64,000 nt of DNA from an uncultured Oscillospiraceae bacterium. Its GTDB lineage: Bacteria > Bacillota > Clostridia > Oscillospirales > Oscillospiraceae. The stretch's first letter is position 1. Each line of letters opens with the position of its first letter. A program made the position numbers and the translations under genes. The stretch is from assembly GCA_947625045.1 (NCBI GenBank), contig CANQMW010000007.1, forward strand, positions 1 through 64,000, given 5' to 3'. Shown in pieces: positions 23,500 to 32,415 of this stretch. The notes under the pieces are model-generated. The model was not told where the DNA came from. It searched no databases and saw only the letters and a program-made list of their open reading frames with translations.

Positions 23500-24190
23500 G
23501 CTCTCTCAGCCTCTCATTGATCACATCTGCCACTTCCTGTTCGTGCTCCCGCAGGAAGAAGTGGCCGCCGTCATATTCCAGAATGTCACAGCTGCCAGTA
23601 AAGACCCGCCGCCATTTTTCCATATCTCTCCGGGGGATATCCGACGGTGAAAAGAACACCGTGGCCGGGATGCGTGTTTCATAGACCAGCCGCCCGAAAT
23701 CATAGCTTGTTATCAACTCATAATCCGCCCGGTAGACAGGCAGATAGACGCGCCAGAAGGTGGGGCTGTTGATGAGCTTTTCGGGAAGTCCTCCGAAGCG
23801 GACGGTCCACCGCTTGATTGTTTCATTTTCATCCGGTCCCTCAGCGCTGACCCGTTCTCCCAAAAAGCACGGCCCATGGGATGCCAGGAACACATGGACC
23901 GGCAGCGGCATCTCTCCCCTGGCCTGGATCATTTTCGTTACCTCGGCGGCCGCCAGGGCGCCCAGGCTGTAGCCGAATAAAGCGTAGGGTCCCTCTCCTG
24001 CCTGCGTTTTGATCTGGCCGTACATATCCGCCGTGAGCTCGTCAAAGTCCTTATAAAACGGCTCATGCCGCCGCTCCATATGGCCGGCGTATTCCAATTT
24101 TACCGGCTCGATGTCCGGCCGCAGATAGGGCGCAAGCCCATTGAAAAAGGACCCGCTCCCGCCGACAAATGGAAAGCAGAAAAGCCGCAT
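23489..24190 (-). CDS. type II thioesterase
   Basis: A 233-residue alpha/beta hydrolase of the type II thioesterase (GrsT/RifR) family, normally used to clear wrongly loaded carrier proteins in NRPS/PKS systems. It shows the FPFVGGSGSFF oxyanion region, the nucleophile elbow GYSLGA and the catalytic His in GGHFFLREH. Its presence between LuxE and a ligase/carrier-protein pair shows that acyl groups are handled on a carrier protein here. Confidence 0.85.
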   Translation of the reverse strand: MRLFCFPFVGGSGSFFNGLAPYLRPDIEPVKLEYAGHMERRHEPFYKDFDELTADMYGQIKTQAGEGPYALFGYSLGALAAAEVTKMIQARGEMPLPVHVFLASHGPCFLGERVSAEGPDENETIKRWTVRFGGLPEKLINSPTFWRVYLPVYRADYELITSYDFGRLVYETRIPATVFFSPSDIPRRDMEKWRRVFTGSCDILEYDGGHFFLREHEQEVADVINERLREHDI

Positions 24191-24203
24191 AAGCTCCTAC
24201 CCC

Positions 24204-25616
24204 TTACTCGTAATACTTTGCCAGGTCCTTGTAGAGCGTCTTGCCCGCATCATTCTTCGGTATCTCGTCGATGACGATGACCTTAAACGCCGCCTGGTTG
24301 AGCCCCGTCTTGACCACGATGAAGTCCTTCACCTCATCCGCCAGGGAGCCGTCCGTCACGAACAGGTACAGGTGATCGTCCACGCCGGCGCTGGCGCAGT
24401 CAAGGCCCTCAAAATGACCCTTGATGAGCCTGTCCACCTCATCCAGATTGACCCGGTTGCCGTATATCTTCAAAAACCGCTTTTTCCGGCCAACGATATA
24501 GTAATACCCGTCCTCGTCGAACTGGGCCATGTCCCCCGTCTCCAGCACGCCGTGGCGCTCGTCGCCCTTGATGAGATCCTCGCCGCTTTCCGCATAGCCC
24601 AATGTCACATTGGGTCCCTCATAGACCAGCTCCCCGGTCACATGGGGCTCGGTAACAGTCCCGCCGTCGGCGTCCACCAAACGGAACGTGCCGCCGGGGA
24701 TAGGGATGCCCATAGAGCCGCACCGCTCCACCGCCTTGTCCGCCGGCAGATAGCCCATGCGCGCTGTAGCCTCGCACTGGCCGTACATCACCACGAACTT
24801 TTTACCCTTTGACCCGGCGTATTCGGCGAATTTCTTGTGCAGCTCCGGCGTCAGCTTGCCCCCCGCCTGGGTCATGGTCCGCAGGCTGGGCAGGTCCATG
24901 CGGAAGAACCGCAGCCGCTCCAGCATCTCGTAGGTATAGGGCACGCCGCCGAAGGACGTGGCGCCCTGTTCCCTGAAAAACTGCCAGAACTCCCGCTGCA
25001 TGAGGCCCTTGTCCGTAACCAGCAGCGTGGCCCCCACCAGCAGGTGGCTGTTGATGATGGAAAGGCCGTAGGTATAGTTCATGGGCAGGGTCGTGATGGG
25101 CCTTTCCGTCTCGTCCAACTCCAGATACTGCACGATGGACCGGGCGTTGGCCAGGATGTTGGCGTAACTTTGCCGGACAAATTTGGGGCTCCCCGTAGAG
25201 CCGGAGGTGGTGAGCAGAAGGCCCAGTTCCGGGAACAGCGGGTACTCGGTGGGATAGCCTGTCCGAAGAAGGCTGTACCCATATACGCGGTAAACGCTCT
25301 CCATGCCGGCAAAGCCATCCGCCATTTCCGCCGGGACCCAGAGATACTTTGGCTCATAGGCCGCCAGCAGCTCCTCCAGCAAAGACCGCTCCAGATGGGC
25401 GTTCAGCAGCACCGGTACGACACCTCCGTTCAGAAAGGACACATACCCCGCCACGGAGCCGATGGTATTCGTACATAGGCAGAACACCAGACAACGCCCG
25501 CCGGCCGCGGAGACGATGCGCTCGCCCTCCGCGGCCAGTTCGCCGTATGTGACCGCCCCGCCAAACTCATCCAGTATGGCGGTGCGGTCATGGAATTTTT
25601 CCAGCTCCCAAATCAT
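24204..25616 (-). CDS. acyl-AMP ligase (ANL superfamily)
   Basis: A 470-residue AMP-forming ligase. The P-loop-like motif TTSGSTGSPKF, the YGQCEATARMGYL motif, the GDMAQFDEDGYYYIVGR block and the C-terminal Lys in KNDAGKTLYKDL are all present. It should load a carboxylic acid on the adjacent carrier protein. The two genes share one base (stop/start). The acid is unknown. The pocket residues cannot be judged by eye. Confidence 0.85.
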   Translation of the reverse strand: MIWELEKFHDRTAILDEFGGAVTYGELAAEGERIVSAAGGRCLVFCLCTNTIGSVAGYVSFLNGGVVPVLLNAHLERSLLEELLAAYEPKYLWVPAEMADGFAGMESVYRVYGYSLLRTGYPTEYPLFPELGLLLTTSGSTGSPKFVRQSYANILANARSIVQYLELDETERPITTLPMNYTYGLSIINSHLLVGATLLVTDKGLMQREFWQFFREQGATSFGGVPYTYEMLERLRFFRMDLPSLRTMTQAGGKLTPELHKKFAEYAGSKGKKFVVMYGQCEATARMGYLPADKAVERCGSMGIPIPGGTFRLVDADGGTVTEPHVTGELVYEGPNVTLGYAESGEDLIKGDERHGVLETGDMAQFDEDGYYYIVGRKKRFLKIYGNRVNLDEVDRLIKGHFEGLDCASAGVDDHLYLFVTDGSLADEVKDFIVVKTGLNQAAFKVIVIDEIPKNDAGKTLYKDLAKYYE

Positions 25617-25855
25617 CAGAACTCGATGTCGTAGTTCTTGGCGAGGATCTCCTTGCCCTTTTCAAAGGAACTGAAATCGATGATGTCATCGGTGTCCATC
25701 ATGATGTCGAAGGCATCCTCCAGGGCCGCGATGAGGCTCATGTGCCCCACGGAGTCCCAGGCAGGGATGTCCTGATATTTCAGGGTCCTGGCCGTGGCCT
25801 CATCTACGTCAAAGCTCTCCTTGAAAATGCTCAGATACTTTTCTTCGTTTGTCAT
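25616..25855 (-). CDS. acyl carrier protein, set 1
   Basis: A 79-residue carrier protein with the phosphopantetheine Ser in WDSVGHMSLI and an acidic helix II-III surface. It is encoded immediately before its probable ligase. A second, different carrier protein lies in the dlt-like set at 36521. Confidence 0.85.
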   Translation of the reverse strand: MTNEEKYLSIFKESFDVDEATARTLKYQDIPAWDSVGHMSLIAALEDAFDIMMDTDDIIDFSSFEKGKEILAKNYDIEF

Positions 25856-25923
25856 TGTTTTTTCCTCCGTTTTTGTTTTTATATACTATTATGCAGCCGC
25901 AAGATGCAGACTGTATTATCAAA

Positions 25924-26670
25924 TCAGCGAATCCCACCATCAACATGCAGGACCTGGCCGGTTATAAATGACGCCATATCCGACGCGAGAAAGACCACCG
26001 CATTTGCGATCTCTTCCGGCCGCCCAAGCCGTCCCATGATGCTCATAGAATAAGCTTTTTCCACATCCGCATCGGAAAGGCTCTTAGCCAACTGCGTGTC
26101 TGTCAAACCCGGTGCAACTGTGTTGACCCGAATACCATAATTCCCAAGCTCTAATGCCAGTCGTTTACCTGCGCCAACCAGCGCCGCCTTGCTGGAAACG
26201 TATTCCACATTTGCCCCGCCGTCGAATGCAGCGGCAGATGAAATAAAAACAATGCTCCCCGCCTTGTTACGGATCATACTTTTTGATATAAGCTGTGTCA
26301 GCAGGATGTGAGAAAAATAATTTACCTGAAATGTCTCTTTAACAGTGGCCATACCCGTCATTAGAAACGCGTTCTGATTGTAGTCCATACCCACATTATT
26401 GACCAGAACATCAATTGGGACCTTCTGCGAAAGTATCTCCTTCGCGCCGGCCTTCACGCTTTGCTCATCGGAGAAATCGGCTTGAATAACATTGACTCTC
26501 GCCCGCGCATCTGCATCCATTTCAGAAAGAAACTGTCTGAATTCATCTGTCTCATTTCTGACAACAGCAAACACTCTCGCACCCTGATCCAGGAATTCAC
26601 AAAGAATCGCTTTCCCGATTCCTCTGTTGCAGCCAGTTATAATGGCTGTCTTGTTTTCCAAGAGCTTCAT
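25924..26670 (-). CDS. SDR-family ketoreductase (FabG-like), 1 of 3
   Basis: A 248-residue short-chain dehydrogenase: TGCNRGIG cofactor loop, NNVG, catalytic Ser in FISSAAAF and YVSSK as the YxxxK pair, ending in GQVLHVDGGIR. It probably reduces a carrier- or CoA-bound ketone in substituent synthesis. Its 3' neighbour is the carrier protein of set 1. Its start overlaps the LuxC-2 stop by 4 bp. Confidence 0.85.
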   Translation of the reverse strand: MKLLENKTAIITGCNRGIGKAILCEFLDQGARVFAVVRNETDEFRQFLSEMDADARARVNVIQADFSDEQSVKAGAKEILSQKVPIDVLVNNVGMDYNQNAFLMTGMATVKETFQVNYFSHILLTQLISKSMIRNKAGSIVFISSAAAFDGGANVEYVSSKAALVGAGKRLALELGNYGIRVNTVAPGLTDTQLAKSLSDADVEKAYSMSIMGRLGRPEEIANAVVFLASDMASFITGQVLHVDGGIR

Positions 26671-27872
26671 TTTCCTACCTCCACATATCTAGACAGTGTG
26701 TCTACGAGAGAATACCCATCCCAGTCAAGGCCCGGCGCCGTAGTATCACCCAAAGCTACGATGCGGTCCACGCCTTTCAGGCCCTTCTCAAACACCAGAT
26801 TTTTAAGTTCGCTGGTTTCTATGCCAAACAACGCTACCGTCTGACAGGCTTTGTTGTTCAGCAACGGCATAAGATCATCCAGACTGTCACATGAGCACTC
26901 AAAGAAGTACCCACCGCCGTCTTTAAAGCGCATAAGCTCCGGCGTCGGATTTTTGACCCATACCCGGTAGATATAGCCATCACAGGATACGAGGTTTACC
27001 TCTTCCTCCGACTGCATAGCCAGTCTCGTAAAGGAAGTAAGCTTATTGACCGACAGGATATCAGCAACATCATATTCCTCCTCCACCTTCTTATGGAGCG
27101 CATCCCAAAATCTACTGCGGGCATGTTCTCTTTCGGTGCCTGTCCATGCAATGAGCCGTGGAGAGCTGCACGCATTCTGATCGACAAAATACGTGTCGGA
27201 CCAGAACTTGTCCACCACATCACTGATATCGGCCTTCAGCAGTTCCTCGCTATTGATGACGGCGAGAGAATACCTGTCGGCGAACACGAGTTCTGTTGAC
27301 CGGGGCGGTATCGGGAATGTGCGGATGCTCCTGACCGTGCGGTCTCCGCCCCAAATGATTCGGACATCACAAAATGAAGAAAGCCACGCCGTTATCTCGT
27401 CGTCATGGTCGTACCTTATGATACAGATATATCTGGCAAGGTCTGTATGTTTTCCTGTCAGCAGGGTCCTGAGTTTTTCACACAGTATATCCACCTGGGG
27501 AAATTCACGCATAGAAACCCTTATGACACACGCGTTGCCGGCAAGAAGCGCATGGACCATGCTCAATGCGAATTGGATTGGTATGTTAGACGGAGCGATA
27601 TGGAATGTCACACCTCTTCCTATCTTTTGGTCTGCACGTGATATAGTATCCTTATAGGGCAGGATGGACGCTTTTCGGATCCAATACGCATATCCAGCTA
27701 TATCTCTGTAGGATCTGACAATGTTCCTGTCGCGCAGAATACTGGCTGAGAGATCCGACAGGAACGAGACGACTTGTTCGGAAAACACTGGAAGCACAGG
27801 GATGCTCATTATATCGAGCAGCGTCTCCTCATTTCCGACCAGGTAACTTATACCCTTAAAACTTGGACGCAT
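26667..27872 (-). CDS. LuxC-like acyl reductase, copy 2
   Basis: A LuxC-family reductase of about 401 aa, paralogous to the 21213 gene across its length (HIAPSNIPIQFALSM, catalytic Cys in DQNACSSPRL). I use the ATG at 27872, by analogy with copy 1: both have the same GGGGGTGCAGTGA context overlapping the end of luxE. Divergence between the copies suggests different acids or sequential reductions, rather than a fresh duplication. Confidence 0.87.
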   Translation of the reverse strand: MRPSFKGISYLVGNEETLLDIMSIPVLPVFSEQVVSFLSDLSASILRDRNIVRSYRDIAGYAYWIRKASILPYKDTISRADQKIGRGVTFHIAPSNIPIQFALSMVHALLAGNACVIRVSMREFPQVDILCEKLRTLLTGKHTDLARYICIIRYDHDDEITAWLSSFCDVRIIWGGDRTVRSIRTFPIPPRSTELVFADRYSLAVINSEELLKADISDVVDKFWSDTYFVDQNACSSPRLIAWTGTEREHARSRFWDALHKKVEEEYDVADILSVNKLTSFTRLAMQSEEEVNLVSCDGYIYRVWVKNPTPELMRFKDGGGYFFECSCDSLDDLMPLLNNKACQTVALFGIETSELKNLVFEKGLKGVDRIVALGDTTAPGLDWDGYSLVDTLSRYVEVGK

Positions 27873-28935
27873 AAGTGTCACTGCACCCCCTCAACTCCGC
27901 CATCTTTAACCTTCCGTGTACCTTGATGTATTTTCCCTTTCTCCCACATGGGCAATCATCGATACCCACAATCTCTCCCTCGTCCTCGGTCAGAAGAGAA
28001 TGGCCTGGATAGGACCTTGGCACCACGGAGACGACCTGAATGATCCCGCGCTCGCCTACTTTGCACAGACGAAAGTCAATGGGGTCTCTGATGATGACAT
28101 CGGAATACAGGCTTGCATGATAATGTCCGCAAGGACACTCCAGATAAATGCTCCCGACTTGCTCCGACATGCCGTAATGGTCAAGGAATGTCTTTACTCC
28201 GCAGGTATGGGAGAGCGCGTCTTTGAAATCCTGCTGTGTGAGCCCATCTGAGGCCATCTTTTTCCATCCGCCGCCTGTCATAAGTATGGCGTTGGACATA
28301 TCCACTGTTTCACCCGCCTCCTGGAGGACCTTGTACAGATGCCGCCAAACCATAAAGGTAAAACCAAATACGACGAAGCGGGAATCGCCGTATTCGGCCA
28401 GGAATCTATCCAGTACATCCCAGTCCAATTCCATATTGCCGTTCAGTAAAAAGCGGGTATCTCTGGCAAAAAACCTCATCCCCATGATGGCAGACGCTCT
28501 GGCGGAAAACTGGATCCTGTTCCTGACCGTTTCTTCGGAGTCAACTATGAGAAATGGCAGTCTTTTTTTGCCCCAAAAATCCGTCAACTGCCTGGCAGCG
28601 ACTTTCTGCTGACAAGCAGCGGTCTCCCTATCGAGATACATCTTGGATACCATTTGCCCCGTTGTGCCAGAGGAGGTCACCGTTTTGATGACCTCTTCCC
28701 TCGGGACGCTGAGGAGCTCCATCTCCTTGAACATCCTCACAGGGAAAAAGGGAATATCCCCTATGCCGGCTACGTTGTTCTCGTCATATCCTATCGCATT
28801 CAGAAATCGCCTATATTCCAGGCATTTCTCTCCGTGGTGCGCAGTAAGCTCTACGAGTTCTCTCGTCATCAGCCGTTCCTTTTCTGCCTGAGGAAGATCA
28901 TACGGCCCTTGCTCGAAAAAAGCCTCAATACTCAT
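27856..28935 (-). CDS. LuxE-like acyl-protein synthetase, copy 2
   Basis: 359 residues, paralogous to the 22408 gene: TSSGTTGQMVS, HYGMSEQVGSIYLE, CPCGRKGKYIK and the C-terminal ELRGCSDTYA Cys. It overlaps LuxC-2, reproducing the gene junction of copy 1. About 110 bp without genes separate it from the upstream SDR. Confidence 0.87.
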   Translation of the reverse strand: MSIEAFFEQGPYDLPQAEKERLMTRELVELTAHHGEKCLEYRRFLNAIGYDENNVAGIGDIPFFPVRMFKEMELLSVPREEVIKTVTSSGTTGQMVSKMYLDRETAACQQKVAARQLTDFWGKKRLPFLIVDSEETVRNRIQFSARASAIMGMRFFARDTRFLLNGNMELDWDVLDRFLAEYGDSRFVVFGFTFMVWRHLYKVLQEAGETVDMSNAILMTGGGWKKMASDGLTQQDFKDALSHTCGVKTFLDHYGMSEQVGSIYLECPCGHYHASLYSDVIIRDPIDFRLCKVGERGIIQVVSVVPRSYPGHSLLTEDEGEIVGIDDCPCGRKGKYIKVHGRLKMAELRGCSDTYASKF

Positions 28936-29044
28936 ATCTTGCCTCCGTCAAATAAGTGATAATGCCACCGCAGCTTTTCTACTTATTACTAAATTTACTA
29001 CGCATAACATATGAAACCGCCTAATGATACAAGCGAAATAGTGG

Positions 29045-29812
29045 CTAAACGCCTTTTTTTCTTAATGTAACGCCGCCATCCACTCTTATGACCTGTCCGG
29101 TGATATAGCTGGAAAGGTCAGAGATGAGAAATGCCGCCGCATTGGCGATGTCCTCAGGTTTTCCAGTCTTTTTCAGGGCAGCAGCTTCTTTTTCGATCTC
29201 ATAGATATAGTCATGCATTTGAGATATCATCTCCGTCTGTGTCACACCTGGACATATCGCATTGGCTCTGATCCCGCTTCCGCCCAGTTCCTCAGCAATG
29301 CACTTCGTCAGTGTTATCAATGCCGCCTTGGATGCGCCATACGCCGATTTTCCCGCATTGCCATCGAGGCCAGCTGTCGACGCGATATTGACGATACTTC
29401 CGCCCTGACCCCGCATCATCAGTTTTGAAATATACTGTGTCAGCATATAAGGCGCCATGAAATTGACTTCCATCACCCTCCTCAGATCTTCTTCCTTCGT
29501 CATCTGAACAAGAGCATTATGGGTAATACCAGCATTATTCACCAAGCCGTCGATACAAAACTTATATGAGCGGATCTCTTTGACTGCCTCTTTCATGGCT
29601 TCGAAATCCGTTAGTTCGAAATAGACCGGTATGACTGATACGCCGTTTTTCTCGGAAAGCTCTCTGCAGCACTCCTCATGCTCTTGCGTGTGTTTCCTCG
29701 CCAGTGCAAACACATTTCCTCCCAGCGAGGAAAAGACTTCGACCATCTGTCGTCCCATACCACGGGCTGTGCCCGTGATCACTGTCGTTTTACCATTTAA
29801 GATTCTTTCCAT
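29045..29812 (-). CDS. SDR-family ketoreductase (FabG-like), 2 of 3
   Basis: About 255 residues with TGTARGMGRQ, NNAG, IASTAGLDG and YGASK (catalytic Tyr/Lys), ending in GQVIRVDGGV. The ATG at 29812 overlaps the stop of the upstream SDR (TGATG), so the two SDRs are translationally coupled. The two may act on successive keto groups or form a heteromer. Confidence 0.85.
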   Translation of the reverse strand: MERILNGKTTVITGTARGMGRQMVEVFSSLGGNVFALARKHTQEHEECCRELSEKNGVSVIPVYFELTDFEAMKEAVKEIRSYKFCIDGLVNNAGITHNALVQMTKEEDLRRVMEVNFMAPYMLTQYISKLMMRGQGGSIVNIASTAGLDGNAGKSAYGASKAALITLTKCIAEELGGSGIRANAICPGVTQTEMISQMHDYIYEIEKEAAALKKTGKPEDIANAAAFLISDLSSYITGQVIRVDGGVTLRKKGV

Positions 29813-30555
29813 CACCTTATTCCCCCGTCGATACGAATCGTTTGCCCTGAAATATGCGAGGACATATCAGACATCAAAAATATCAGCACGGATGATACTT
29901 CGCTTGCCTTGCCCAGTCGTTTGATATCCATTAACTCAGTTTTCTTCGCTTTCAATTCATCTGAAAGCTTGTCTGTCATCGGAGTTTTGATGACTCCCGG
30001 TGCCACAGCATTGACACGGATCCCGTTTACCCCCAATTCCTTTGCCATAGAATGCATCGCGCCAAGCAGCGCAGCTTTAGACGCTGCATAGGCGACCTGA
30101 CCTTCATTCCCATCGAACGCAGTTGTGCTGGATATAAATGCGATGCTCCCACCAGCTTTCTTCCGCAGCATGAGTTTAACGATATACTGCGAAAATGTGA
30201 TCTGGGAGAAAAAGTTTACCTGGAAAGTATCCTGCATATCCCGTTTTGAGATCATACCAAAATACGCGTCCCGGTTTATCCCAGCGATATTGATCAGGCC
30301 ATCGATATCCACCTTTGCGCCCTGTATCTCACGAGCCGCCCGTTTTATTGCATCGTCGTCCATCATGTCAAAATAGACGGGAATGACCTGCCGTCCATTC
30401 TCACTGGCTAGTTTTTGACAGTATGCCTCAAATTCATCTGTCTTTTCATAGGCACAGGCGAACACATTCGCACCGTTCCTCACACAGTCGGTCAGCGTCT
30501 GCCTACCAATTCCGGTCAGGCAGCCTGTTATTACCAAGTTCTTTCCTTTCAGCAT
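29812..30555 (-). CDS. SDR-family ketoreductase (FabG-like), 3 of 3
   Basis: 247 residues with TGCLTGIGRQ, NIAG, FISSTTAFDG and YAASK, ending in GQTIRIDGGIR. I use the ATG at 30555, because GGGGGAG lies 8 bp before it. The ORF-track start lacks one. The NNAG motif is changed to INIAG, a mild deviation. It is coupled to the next SDR. Confidence 0.85.
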   Translation of the reverse strand: MLKGKNLVITGCLTGIGRQTLTDCVRNGANVFACAYEKTDEFEAYCQKLASENGRQVIPVYFDMMDDDAIKRAAREIQGAKVDIDGLINIAGINRDAYFGMISKRDMQDTFQVNFFSQITFSQYIVKLMLRKKAGGSIAFISSTTAFDGNEGQVAYAASKAALLGAMHSMAKELGVNGIRVNAVAPGVIKTPMTDKLSDELKAKKTELMDIKRLGKASEVSSVLIFLMSDMSSHISGQTIRIDGGIR

Positions 30556-30602
30556 AGCTTTTGCTCCCCCAATCATATAAACATAGCCAAATTATCTGAT
30601 GA

Positions 30603-31598
30603 TCAATTATTTCTACATGCGCACTGTTTGATCCTGTCTACTATTCCTTCTGCCGTGAGACCGGCCTGTTCAAGCATGAACTTTCGGCTTCCGAAAACGC
30701 AGCTTTTCTCTTCAACCCCTACGAATAACTGCCGCACTCCGGCCCCATGGGCCGACAGGCACTCTGACACAGCTCCTCCAAGCCCTCCTACAACAGAGTG
30801 CTCCTCTGCTGTTACTATGAGTGAGTGATCTTTACACAGTGACAAGACGAACTCCTCATCTAATGGCTTTATCGTGTGGATATCCGCCACAGTAGGTTCG
30901 ATTCCGATATTATCCCGCAACATATCCGCCGCGCGAAGGGCTTCCCAAACGACATTCGTACCTGTCGCCAATATCGCCACTTTGGAACCCTCTTTCAGTA
31001 CATTGGCCTTTCCGATCTTGTATTCAAAATCCTCTGCATATACGTTAGGCAAGTTGTTTAGGCCACAGAACCTCATATAAACAGGCCCATCCGTCTCGCC
31101 GATAGCAACAGCCATCTTCATGGCCTCCGCACAATCGGCCGGCGATAAGACCGTCATATTCGGTATAGCACGCGCAAATGCAATATCATTTATCGCCATA
31201 AGCGAATAGCCTGACGTGGCCGCCGAAAAACCTGCCGCCGTCCCAATCGCTTTGATGTTGAGATTGCAGCTTCCTGCCAAATGTCTCAACTGGTCTGCGC
31301 AACGAAATGCAAGAAACGGCGCATATGTGGTGACATACACCTGCTTGCCTTCCAAAGCCATGCCGGCGGCGACGCCGATTAGATCCTGCTCTGCAATACC
31401 AACGTTGAAGATCCGATCAGAAAGCTCTTCATCTATCTTTTGAAATCCACAATATCTTCCAGTATCTGCGGTGATAAGGCATGTATTTTTGTTCTTCTTC
31501 ATCACATCTGCAACACCGTGTATAAATATAGACGGTGCAATGCCTAGCAGTGACCATGACCGAATACTTTTCTTGTCAAATTGAGGCATTTTATCCAC
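30603..31598 (-). CDS. transketolase-like C-terminal subunit
   Basis: 331 residues forming the pyrimidine-binding and C-terminal domains of a split transketolase/DXS-type enzyme. The Glu that activates TPP is in VGIAEQDLIGVAAG. The C-terminal domain starts near KVAILATGTNV. Its start overlaps the N-terminal subunit gene by 8 bp. Split transketolases in sugar loci usually move two-carbon ketol units onto aldehydes, which fits the aldehyde-producing LuxC enzymes nearby (inference). Confidence 0.87.
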   Translation of the reverse strand: MDKMPQFDKKSIRSWSLLGIAPSIFIHGVADVMKKNKNTCLITADTGRYCGFQKIDEELSDRIFNVGIAEQDLIGVAAGMALEGKQVYVTTYAPFLAFRCADQLRHLAGSCNLNIKAIGTAAGFSAATSGYSLMAINDIAFARAIPNMTVLSPADCAEAMKMAVAIGETDGPVYMRFCGLNNLPNVYAEDFEYKIGKANVLKEGSKVAILATGTNVVWEALRAADMLRDNIGIEPTVADIHTIKPLDEEFVLSLCKDHSLIVTAEEHSVVGGLGGAVSECLSAHGAGVRQLFVGVEEKSCVFGSRKFMLEQAGLTAEGIVDRIKQCACRNN

Positions 31599-32415
31599 GC
31601 CTTCCTTTCGTCATCGCCACAGTATAATCACTCTTCAAAAGTGATGTTTGATGGGACTCTGGTTTGTTTTCAAGCCGTTCGATTCCTTTTGCTTTGATCG
31701 TGTGAGCAATAACAGCCAAAGGCTTACCCACATGCCGCACAGCAAGCACGTCACGCAGGGCATTAACGTCGTGGCCATCGACTTCTACAACGGCAAATCC
31801 AAATGCCTCCATCTTTTTACCCAGCGGATCCAGCGTCATGACTTTGTCGTTTGCATCATCAAACTGCATATTGTTGTAGTCGATGATGACCGTCAAATTA
31901 TCAAGCCTATACTGGTTTGCTGTCATAAAAGACTCCCAAACAGAGCCTTCATTACATTCTCCGTCGCCTAGCAGAACATATACTTTATGTTTCTTCCCGT
32001 CATGCTTTGCCGCGAGAGCCATTCCAACGCCAACTGATATTCCCATTCCCAAGCTGCCGCCTGAAAATTCGAGTCCTATCTCCGGGGCATATGGATGTCC
32101 GCACAAAAGGCCTCCGTCCTGATGAAAGCTTGAAAGTTCTGTTTCCGGAAAATACCCTACCAAACTGAGCGTTGCAAAATGGGAAAGTATGCAGTGGGCC
32201 TTGCTGGCGATGAATCTATCTCTTTCGTCCCATAGAGGATCGTTTACGCTATAATGCAGCACATCTGCATATAGGACCGCGAAAATCTCGATGCAGGAAA
32301 AACTGCCTCCGATGTGAGAACCCTGTTGCCCAGCCCCAAGAGCCATATCAAGCGATTTTTGATAGATAGCATCTGCCAGGCTTTCACTGCTCCAGTGTTT
32401 CATCATCTTCTCCAT
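31591..32415 (-). CDS. transketolase-like N-terminal (TPP-binding) subunit
   Basis: 274 residues. The TPP/Mg motif GDGECNEGSVWES with DYNNMQ downstream and GGSLGMGIS before it mark the diphosphate-binding half of a split transketolase. Early His motifs (GQQGSHIGGSFS, DGGLLCGHP) are family-typical. It overlaps the adjacent C-terminal subunit gene and the upstream GNAT gene (13 bp). Confidence 0.87.
   Translation of the reverse strand: MEKMMKHWSSESLADAIYQKSLDMALGAGQQGSHIGGSFSCIEIFAVLYADVLHYSVNDPLWDERDRFIASKAHCILSHFATLSLVGYFPETELSSFHQDGGLLCGHPYAPEIGLEFSGGSLGMGISVGVGMALAAKHDGKKHKVYVLLGDGECNEGSVWESFMTANQYRLDNLTVIIDYNNMQFDDANDKVMTLDPLGKKMEAFGFAVVEVDGHDVNALRDVLAVRHVGKPLAVIAHTIKAKGIERLENKPESHQTSLLKSDYTVAMTKGRRG

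Noticed and set aside
20369-24812. Several long plus-strand ORFs (278, 435, 387 and 223 codons) across the dehydrogenase, LuxC, LuxE and ligase genes
   Set aside because: They are antisense shadows of GC-rich genes, lack recognisable domains or ribosome sites, and mirror the real genes exactly.
21213-28935. LuxC/LuxE as part of a bioluminescence system
   Set aside because: No luciferase (luxAB) genes. The neighbours are carrier proteins, reductases and polymer export genes.
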